Assembly (NCBI GenBank): GCA_030849065.1
Contig: JASAON010001292.1
Coordinates: 1-10,105, forward strand
Reading direction: 5' to 3'
DNA length: 10,105 nucleotides
Origin: Jaenimonas drosophilae
Taxonomy: Eukaryota > Euglenozoa > Kinetoplastea > Trypanosomatida > Trypanosomatidae
The notes beneath the pieces are model-generated. The model saw nothing but the letters and a program-made list of their open reading frames with translations, was not told the origin of the DNA and did no database searches. Within the stretch, counting starts at the first letter, position 1. Each line of letters opens with the position of its first letter. The position numbers were made by a program, and so were the translations under genes. Shown here piece by piece: positions 1-5,643 of the stretch.

Positions 1-2386
1 CGGCATCCTTGGCAGCTAGCTGGTCCTGGAGAGCACGCAGCTCGGCATCCTTGTCCGCGAGTTGCTTGTGGAGGTCGGAGTCATTGCCGTCCATGGCGTC
101 TCGTAGGGCGTTTAGTTCCGATGTTCGTGCGGCTAACTCAGATTGGAGGCGTTGTTGCTGTTGTTGCTGTTTGGAGGCATCATCGCGTAGGGCGTCGAGC
201 TCAGTATCCTTGTCCTTGAGTTGTTGTGTGAGTGTAGTGTTGTGCTGTATGTGCTCGCGTTGGGCGGCGAGCTGTTGTTGGAGGTCAGCAATTTCGAGAT
301 CTTGACGGTCCTTGGCTGCGCGGAGATTGTGGAGCTCAGTGTCCTGTGGCTGTGTGTTGGTGGCTTGCTGGTTGAGGTTTTGTTGGAGGCCCTTGTTCAG
401 TTCTTCAAGCTTCTTTTGGAGTGCGAGGAGCTCGTCGTCCTTTTGGGTGAGCTGCTGGCGGAGGTCGGCGTCGTGGGTCTGTGCTGCTGCGAGCTCCGCA
501 TCGTGTTGTAGAACCATGGAGCGCAGCTGCTCTTGCAAGTCATGCAGCTCATCCATCTTTCCCGGTGGAGGTGTGTTGTTGCCAGTGCCTGGGGTGCTCT
601 GAAGATCGCGGAGCTGCATTGTGAGCTGCTCAATCTCATGGTTTTTTCGCTGCTCGAGGTCGGCGAGCTCGTCATGAAGCTGCTGAAGCTGGCTAAACGG
701 AGCGGAGCTGTCGTTTCCCTCGGAGGCAAAGAGTTGTGTGGAGGCGAGGGCGTCATCGCTCATGGTTAAGCGCGGGCCGGGGGTTGTGGTGGAGGAGCGC
801 ACGGGTGTTCGTGGGTTGGTGGAGCCCCCACGTACCCGCTCGGGGGTGGCTCTACACGATGAATTACGGGGAGTGGGCAGCGGGTCTAGACGTCTTCTCT
901 GCAAGGCTTGCTCCACCAATGACTTTTGTTCCGGGCTAAGCATCATGGTTTGGTTCGGTGCCGGAGATGGCCCCAAGGCGCACAAGATGGAGCTATGAAG
1001 AATGCGTTGGCAGTTGGAAGGATTTGGTGGCAGTCGTGTCCATGTGCTATCCCCACTGGACCCAAGCTGTGCGTAGCTCTCCTTCGTGGGGTGTGTCATG
1101 ATGGAGAAGGGCGAGGGCATCTCCCGCGAATGATGGTTTCTACTGGCGGACGAAAGGCTCCGTTGGGAGCTTTGGCGGCTAAGTTGGTTCGATGGACGTG
1201 CAGCGGCAGGGCCGCCGCCCATGGCCGAGCTACTCTCCTCCTCCTGAAAGGTCAGCCGTGGTGTTTGGTCCGACGGTCGTGGGGTGTTGGTGTAGCTCCC
1301 ACAACGTGGGGTAACCCCACGACGTCCGGCACTTCGCGGAATGCTGCTCGGCCGTGGTGTGCTCAACGACTCGGCCTCATCAAAGCGCTTGCGTAGACCC
1401 AAGAGATCATGTTCGAGCGTCTTGAGGTTGGTGGTTGCCTCAACCAAGTCGTGCCGTAGTGCCTTTGTTTCAGCATCCTTGAGGTGCTTGGACTGCACCA
1501 CAGCCAGTTGGTCGTTGGCCTCCGTCATTTCAATCTGCTTAATGACCCAGTTGTACAGCTGGCCAATCGCCACACTCGCACGCATGGAGTCCTCGTAGGA
1601 GAAGTGTGGCTTGCCAATGAAGCGTGAAACGAACTCTGCACGACGTTCGGGGGTTATTTGTGCCGGATCAAAGGTAACGAGTGTGTGGATGAAGTTTGGA
1701 CGACGCATAATCGAAGAGATGTCGTGCCAGGAGCTCACCCGCTCCCCAAGCACCACCATCACCGCATTCATCACGGTGCGTACACCAGTGGCCGGGGTAC
1801 GATAGGTTTGGATCTCTTGGATGTACTTGGTGTTGAGACGCTGAATGGCCACACGCGCTCCGTAGAGGTCCTGCTTCGCACGCATAACCGCCTCGTAGGC
1901 GCTATCCCGGAGTTGGGCCTCGCGTTGGCGCAGCGCCTGCCGCTGCTCCGACACATTCTTCAGCGCCTGGTCGTACTCCTCCTGCTTCTGGCCAATTTCC
2001 CCCTGCAGTGCCTGTCCAGCGGAGGTTTTGGGGGATGGGAGCTGCGTGAGCTCGCGCATCGCGTCTCGACGGGCAAAACCAAAGCTTGGTCGCGAGCCGA
2101 CCGCGCTACTTGGGCTCCCTCGCGGCTCCGCGGAGTGGTCGGTATCATCCCCAGCCTCCTCATCGTAGAGCTCCACCTCCACCGTACGTGGGCAGAGCTG
2201 CCGATTGTAGGTTGCTATTTGCCACGCCCATTGTTGCGTATCAATGTCAAGGTACTCAAAGGCCACCAACGTACCTGCCTTGTACTCCGTCGTGGGCGGA
2301 GGTGGCAGGACGATGCTGTGTGAGGTCAGCCGACTACGCCGGACGCTGCTCTCGCGACTGCGACTGCGTGTGGCGGAGAGGCTCAT
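1..2386 (-). CDS. Coiled-coil protein with a dynein-type stalk and microtubule-binding domain, no motor seen (partial, 3' end outside window)
   Basis: The reading frame is open for 795 codons from the ATG at 2386 to the left edge. An Arg/Ser-rich head is followed at about residues 35-76 by a compact beta-rich stretch that could be an SH3- or Tudor-like barrel (weak). Residues about 125-194 form a coiled coil, residues about 196-282 match the dynein heavy-chain microtubule-binding domain, and residues about 276-341 form the returning coiled coil. Key matches are VMNAVMVVLGE, W220, RRPNFIHTLVTFDP, the P-H-F-S-Y-E segment, RAS (269-271) and YNWV (278-281). Residues 342-560 are a Ser/Thr/Pro/Arg-rich linker with an SSIP motif at 347-350. 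From about 564 to the edge there are Gln- and Asp/Glu/Lys-rich coiled-coil repeats around the pattern KDxELxALR. No AAA+ motor is visible, although the missing C-terminus is unknown. The start is set by a predicted splice acceptor 6 nt upstream. A cytoskeletal or flagellar role is inferred from the domain. The gene name is unknown. Confidence 0.88.
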   Translation of the reverse strand, partial: MSLSATRSRSRESSVRRSRLTSHSIVLPPPPTTEYKAGTLVAFEYLDIDTQQWAWQIATYNRQLCPRTVEVELYDEEAGDDTDHSAEPRGSPSSAVGSRPSFGFARRDAMRELTQLPSPKTSAGQALQGEIGQKQEEYDQALKNVSEQRQALRQREAQLRDSAYEAVMRAKQDLYGARVAIQRLNTKYIQEIQTYRTPATGVRTVMNAVMVVLGERVSSWHDISSIMRRPNFIHTLVTFDPAQITPERRAEFVSRFIGKPHFSYEDSMRASVAIGQLYNWVIKQIEMTEANDQLAVVQSKHLKDAETKALRHDLVEATTNLKTLEHDLLGLRKRFDEAESLSTPRPSSIPRSAGRRGVTPRCGSYTNTPRPSDQTPRLTFQEEESSSAMGGGPAAARPSNQLSRQSSQRSLSSASRNHHSREMPSPFSIMTHPTKESYAQLGSSGDSTWTRLPPNPSNCQRILHSSILCALGPSPAPNQTMMLSPEQKSLVEQALQRRRLDPLPTPRNSSCRATPERVRGGSTNPRTPVRSSTTTPGPRLTMSDDALASTQLFASEGNDSSAPFSQLQQLHDELADLEQRKNHEIEQLTMQLRDLQSTPGTGNNTPPPGKMDELHDLQEQLRSMVLQHDAELAAAQTHDADLRQQLTQKDDELLALQKKLEELNKGLQQNLNQQATNTQPQDTELHNLRAAKDRQDLEIADLQQQLAAQREHIQHNTTLTQQLKDKDTELDALRDDASKQQQQQQRLQSELAARTSELNALRDAMDGNDSDLHKQLADKDAELRALQDQLAAKDA

Positions 2387-2392
2387 GTTGCA

Positions 2393-2490
2393 CTGCCCGA
2401 AAGATGAAGTTGTGTTGGATGAATTGTTGTTCGTTCGGGGGGTACGATAATCGGAAGGAAGTGTTGTTGTTGTTGCGGGTATAAAGAAGG
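2393..2490 (-). promoter_or_regulatory. Predicted spliced-leader trans-splice acceptor of the dynein-stalk gene
   Basis: On the minus strand a pyrimidine-rich, adenosine-interspersed stretch ends in TTTCGGGCAG, with the AG at 2394-2393. No AG dinucleotide occurs between this site and position 2544, about 150 nt. It is the first AG before the start codon and leaves a 5' UTR of only 6 nt. The AG-free stretch is seen directly. Its role as a trans-splice acceptor is inferred from kinetoplastid biology. Confidence 0.65.
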
Positions 2491-3034
2491 TGTGTTTGTG
2501 TGTTGTAGCAGGGGAAGATGAGGGGTGTTGTGGGCCACGTGTACGCTGACCAATCTGTGTGTGTTCGTGTTTCGTGCGCTGCTACCGAAACGGCTGAGCA
2601 GTATCTTCAATGTCTGTGAGAGGACTCAGAAGAAAACGCAGCTGTACGACGTGGGGGTGTGAATGACCGCGCGCAGATATGCTATTGTTGGCGGGAATCT
2701 GCTGGTTTGTTTCCTGTAAATGTGCGTGAGCGGTGTTGGTAGGTGAGGGATAGGAGAAAGGTGGTGTATGTGTACGAGTAGCTGAGCCAACCCGGAACAC
2801 AAGTAATGATGATGTCAGTCTCTACAGAAGCACCGCGGCAGATGATGATATTGTCTTCCTCCTCTTCCTCTCCAGAGTAGCTTGAGGAGTCTTGTTGGAT
2901 GAAATGGAGGTTGTGTGTGTGTGGGAGGTATTGAATTGAGTGAGAGGCTACGTACGCACCTCACTCGAACCGCACCGCAGGAACAAGTGAAACAAAGAAG
3001 AAAAACGTGTTCGACGGCGGATCGGAACTACTAC

Positions 3035-3070
3035 TGTGTGTGTGTGTGTGTACGAGAGAGAGAGAGAGAG
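3035..3070. repeat. Compound microsatellite (TG)8 then (GA)8
   Basis: On the plus strand (TG)8 at 3035-3050 is followed after three bases (tac) by a GA run at 3054-3070. The transcribed strand therefore reads (TC)n then (CA)n, in the 3' UTR or spacer just downstream of the UXT-like gene. Alternating purine-pyrimidine next to homopurine sequence can adopt non-B DNA. Any function is speculative. Confidence 0.95.
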
Positions 3071-3173
3071 TACAAGAAGAGCATGAGCGTCATGAAGATG
3101 ATGAAACGATGCAATGAATCAGAATGATGCTGTTGGAGATGTGTGAGTTATTATACTGTGGTGCCATCAGCCA

Positions 3174-3758
3174 TCATGCTCGCCGCATGCCGCTCGTTTG
3201 TTCGTGAAGCCGTGCAATGGTCTCAGATACCACTCGCATGCGGTACTTCAGCCGCAGCACCTCACGCGTTTGGTGCCGTGCGCGCTCACGGAGCATCTGT
3301 GCGCGCTTCTTCACGAAGCGTGTTGCCTGCTCCAGATCCATCTTCAGCACCACACCGCAGCCAACATTGACGTGCAGGTGCGTGGAGTCTGGCACCACAG
3401 CCTTCACATAAAAGTTGTGGCCAATATCAACGAGGAGATGATTGTACTGACGATCGCGCGGAGAGGCGTGGGGCAACGAAGGAACTCCGGCCATTGCACG
3501 CGGCGGTGATGATGATGATGGCGCACCACCCGGTGTAACATCCTCATGGGCAGCTGTGGCGGGGGCTATGAAGCTTCCGTAGCGCGACAGCGCACGCATC
3601 TCATCCAATAATTGTTCCAGCTGAGCACAACTACTCACTTCGTTGTAGCAGCGGTCTCGAGCAGCGAGTGCCTCCTCCAGGCTTGGCTGCAGCGTCGAGT
3701 CAAGAAAGCGCTCCAGCCGCTGGAAGCCCAGCGAGGGAAGACTGTCAGCCGACGTCAT
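3174..3758 (-). CDS. UXT: UXT-like prefoldin alpha-type subunit
   Basis: The 194-residue protein has the prefoldin-alpha layout. An N-terminal helix (about 9-60, with FLDSTLQPSLEEALAARDR) leads into a beta-hairpin core at 108-140 (VDIGHNFYVKAVVPDSTHL, then VNVGCGVVLKM), followed by a C-terminal coiled-coil helix (141-187, starting DLEQATRFVKKRA). The core matches human UXT (VDLGCNFFVDTVVPD, GYGFFLELTLAEALKF) better than canonical prefoldin alpha subunits. UXT belongs to the prefoldin-like module attached to the R2TP co-chaperone, which helps assemble RNA polymerases and PIKK kinases. Here a Ser/Pro/Gly-rich insert at about 61-105 separates the first helix from the hairpins and makes the protein longer than the 157-residue human form. 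The start at 3758 is the first ATG in frame and lies 19 nt after the predicted acceptor; the open frame further upstream is simple repeats without an ATG. Confidence 0.9.
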   Translation of the reverse strand: MTSADSLPSLGFQRLERFLDSTLQPSLEEALAARDRCYNEVSSCAQLEQLLDEMRALSRYGSFIAPATAAHEDVTPGGAPSSSSPPRAMAGVPSLPHASPRDRQYNHLLVDIGHNFYVKAVVPDSTHLHVNVGCGVVLKMDLEQATRFVKKRAQMLRERARHQTREVLRLKYRMRVVSETIARLHEQTSGMRRA

Positions 3759-3777
3759 CCACGTGTGCTCCTTTACT

Positions 3778-3830
3778 CTTGCACAACAACAACAACAACA
3801 AAGTGAGAGAGAGAGTATGTATGATTGTGA
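3778..3830 (-). promoter_or_regulatory. Predicted trans-splice acceptor of the UXT-like gene
   Basis: The minus strand reads CTCTCTCTCACTTTG, then GTT repeats, then GTGCAAG, with the acceptor AG at 3779-3778. No AG occurs upstream until 3917, an AG-free zone of about 136 nt. The resulting 5' UTR is 19 nt. This tract contains one arm of a complementary trinucleotide pair (see the repeat entry at 3784-3914). Confidence 0.75.
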
Positions 3831-3914
3831 TATGTAAGAAGGTGATTTGGTATGATATAACCGAAGAGACGTGGAGTACAACCAGTGAAGTTGTTGTTGT
3901 TGTTGTTGTTGTTG
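3784..3914. repeat. Complementary trinucleotide pair (CAA)6 and (TTG)8
   Basis: The plus strand carries (CAA)6 at 3784-3801 and (TTG)8 at 3891-3914. They are reverse complements, so the transcribed strand holds (CAA)8, about 89 nt of spacer, then (TTG)6. A perfect 18-bp stem could form in the RNA. The second arm lies inside the pyrimidine tract, 5 nt before the predicted UXT splice acceptor. Confidence 0.85.
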
Positions 3915-3941
3915 GCTTCGTGCCACAACACTACGGAGATG

Positions 3942-3959
3942 CACACACACACACACACA
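3942..3959. repeat. (CA)9 microsatellite just after the AAA+ stop codon
   Basis: The plus strand has (CA)9, so the transcribed strand has (TG)9 starting 3 nt after the stop codon of the torsin-like gene. The other dinucleotide runs in the window spacers have the opposite orientation, with TG or GT on the plus strand. It would form the start of that gene's 3' UTR. Confidence 0.9.
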
Positions 3960-3962
3960 ACA

Positions 3963-5459
3963 TCACAGCTCACCCAAGGATGAAGGGCTCGACCACGACT
4001 GTGTGCTGGTATCTCCACGAGGTACGAGCCGCACCTTGGCCGCCGCACTATCCAAGACGAAGTCGGCGTAAATGCGGCGATCGTAGCCCTCCGCATCCCG
4101 CATCAGCAACACCTGCGAGAGGAGCTCATCCTCCACGACACGCACCAAAGCCCTGGCATTCTCCCGCGCCTCCCACGTTGGCCGTTCGCGCTCCACCAAA
4201 AATGCCACCGCCTCGTTCGAGATGGAGGCACCCGCCAAAGCTGCCTCGCCGACCTCGCAGGGGAGGTGTTCCACCACGGTACGTACAACGAGCTCTGCCG
4301 TCGCAACGTGCAGTGGCAGAAAGAGGAGGTCGCGTGTGTGGGCGAGGGTCAGACTGCCGTAGAGCTCCGAGAATTCCCGACGAAGAAGCTGCTGCAGCTC
4401 CGCGGGGGTTTTGCCAATGGTGCGTCCATGTTGGCCTAAATCGGTGGTGAGGATGACGGTGAGGGTGCGCAAATGAACGGCACGATCCCCATCCTCGAGA
4501 TCCCACAACGAGGAGGTGCTAGGACCACCTACAACACCATGATGATGATCATGATGATGCGCTTCATCGTTCCTCATAGCATCAGGAGGAGCGCTGTGGT
4601 GTGGGCGGGTGAGGGAGGAGGCCACCGACAGCTGCTTCTTCACTTGCCGACGTTGTGTGGCACCTCCGCCATGATCCTCCTGCTCTGGGAATCTGTCTGA
4701 ACGACCAAAAAGTGGTGCGAGAATGCGCGCCAAGGATGGGTCCATGGCGCTGAAGTCGTCAATCAGAACAATGCCATGCGGGTAGCGCCGTGCGTGGTGC
4801 AGCACCTGGCGAACCATGTACCGCCGTGCATCCTCCAACGCCATGCCATCGAAGCTCGTGCCGGCAATGGTGAGGAGATTATCACCCGACGCACACGATG
4901 TGCGTCCACGGCGGTCGCAGTGGAGTGAGGTGGCGAGGGAGATGAGTTGTGCGGTTAGTGTCTTCCCCACACCATGATCGCCAGCGAAGTGCAGGACGAG
5001 AGGCTCGTCCGGGTACTGCATCTTGCGTCGCAGCAGAGCAAAGAGAGGCTCGTGAAGGTGCGCCTGGCCCATCAAACGCGTGGAGAGGAGGTCTGCCAAC
5101 TCCTGCAGCACCTCTCTGCGCCACCTGGCATCGCTTGCCAAGGGAAGCTCGTAGGCTCGACGATGATCGTCGGTGGGTGTGTGCGTGGATGCTGGAGTGA
5201 AGGGGTTGGTGGGCGCCTGCAGCCACCGTCGTGCGTGGCTCCACCAACCAACGAGGGTGGAGGTGAAAGTGAAGCAGTACTGCATGCGAAACCCAGTGGA
5301 GCGACGTGGGTCCTCGCAAACGGGGCGGTGCGAACACAGGCTGTGATCATCTTCATGATGTACCACCACATCGCCACATACACCAGAGAGCCCCACCACC
5401 ACGAGCAGCAGCAGCAGCAGCAGCAGCGGCGGCGGCGGGTGGCGATGCTGACGAAGCAT
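3963..5459 (-). CDS. Torsin/Clp-like AAA+ ATPase with signal peptide
   Basis: The protein has 498 residues from the ATG at 5459. Residues 1-29 form a signal peptide: a basic start, Pro4, an eight-Leu/three-Val core, and a likely cleavage near VCG/D. The AAA+ domain starts near 115. It has a torsin/Clp-type entry (ELADLLSTRLMGQ), Walker A GDHGVGKT (160-167), Walker B GIVLIDD (229-235), sensor-1 region TVILTTDLG (334-342), a torsin-like FLPL (about 380-383), and a sensor-2-like helix ENARALVR (433-440). Torsins are ER and nuclear-envelope ATPases that need a partner activator, which fits the signal peptide. Oddities are Asp for the catalytic Walker B Glu, Asp for the sensor-1 Asn, no torsin Gly-Cys-Lys motif, and a His/Asp-rich insert (about 255-323). 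An in-frame ATG at 5570 would add 37 residues, but a strong splice acceptor lies between the two ATGs, so I prefer the inner start. A divergent ClpB/Hsp78 relative is the alternative. Confidence 0.8.
   Translation of the reverse strand: MLRQHRHPPPPLLLLLLLLVVVGLSGVCGDVVVHHEDDHSLCSHRPVCEDPRRSTGFRMQYCFTFTSTLVGWWSHARRWLQAPTNPFTPASTHTPTDDHRRAYELPLASDARWRREVLQELADLLSTRLMGQAHLHEPLFALLRRKMQYPDEPLVLHFAGDHGVGKTLTAQLISLATSLHCDRRGRTSCASGDNLLTIAGTSFDGMALEDARRYMVRQVLHHARRYPHGIVLIDDFSAMDPSLARILAPLFGRSDRFPEQEDHGGGATQRRQVKKQLSVASSLTRPHHSAPPDAMRNDEAHHHDHHHGVVGGPSTSSLWDLEDGDRAVHLRTLTVILTTDLGQHGRTIGKTPAELQQLLRREFSELYGSLTLAHTRDLLFLPLHVATAELVVRTVVEHLPCEVGEAALAGASISNEAVAFLVERERPTWEARENARALVRVVEDELLSQVLLMRDAEGYDRRIYADFVLDSAAAKVRLVPRGDTSTQSWSSPSSLGEL
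5403..5438 (-). repeat. Coding microsatellite (CCG)4(CTG)7 in the signal peptide
   Basis: In the sense orientation (CCG)4 and (CTG)7 followed by CTC encode the four Pro and eight Leu of the signal-peptide core of the torsin-like protein. The tract is in frame, so changes of whole repeat units would alter the length of the hydrophobic core without shifting the frame. Confidence 0.95.
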
Positions 5460-5488
5460 TAGCGCCAGACTAATCTGCCAGCCACAAC

Positions 5489-5530
5489 CTAAGAAGAAGA
5501 GCAACAACAAGAAGAGATGATGTTGGCGTA
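5489..5530 (-). promoter_or_regulatory. Predicted trans-splice acceptor of the torsin-like gene
   Basis: The minus strand reads CATCATCTCTTCTTG, TTGTTGCTCTTCTTCTTAG, a classical pyrimidine tract with the acceptor AG at 5490-5489. No AG occurs upstream until 5564. The site gives a 29-nt 5' UTR before the ATG at 5459 and would remove the upstream in-frame ATG at 5570. Confidence 0.85.
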
Positions 5531-5627
5531 CATGAAGACGTGAGTGAGGGGGGCAACGACAACTTACCATTTTAAAAAGAGATCTTTAAAGTGTGTGCGT
5601 GTGAAGCACATTCCAGCTCCAACGGAT

Positions 5628-5643
5628 CCGTCATGTCTGACGG
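5628..5643. repeat. Short perfect inverted repeat abutting the helicase stop codon
   Basis: CCGTCA and TGACGG flank a four-base loop at 5628-5643, directly next to the helicase stop codon (5646-5644). The RNA could form a 6-bp stem as the first element of the 3' UTR. It is short enough to be chance. Confidence 0.5.

Larger units (their letters stand above)
2387..3173. other. Intergenic region between the UXT-like and dynein-stalk genes
   Basis: This 787-bp spacer holds the 3' UTR of the UXT-like gene and the upstream region of the dynein-stalk gene. It contains a TG run at about 2912-2922, a compound (TG)8/(GA)8 microsatellite at 3035-3070, a pyrimidine tract on the plus strand at 2851-2873, and the AG-free acceptor region near 2394-2544. 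Short frames on both strands are of low complexity (runs of Cys/Val, Arg/Glu or His/Thr/Pro) and do not look coding. I see no tRNA or other structured RNA. A polyadenylation site for the UXT-like mRNA should lie here but cannot be placed by eye. Confidence 0.7.

Noticed and set aside
2383..2800. Two frames of 70-75 codons on the minus strand upstream of the dynein-stalk gene
   Set aside because: Low-complexity His/Thr/Pro/Ser translations in a microsatellite-rich spacer, without homology that I recognise.
3759..3956. N-terminal extension of the UXT-like frame rich in Gln and Cys
   Set aside because: It has no in-frame ATG, is encoded by simple repeats, and contains the splice acceptor.
3668..4450. 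260-codon frame on the plus strand
   Set aside because: It overlaps the UXT-like and torsin-like genes in antisense; its Pro/Arg/Ala-rich translation is a shadow of their codon bias.
5460..5570. Upstream ATG extending the torsin-like protein by 37 residues
   Set aside because: A strong pyrimidine tract and AG at 5490-5489 lies between this ATG and the inner one, so the mature mRNA probably lacks it, and the inner start gives a textbook signal peptide.
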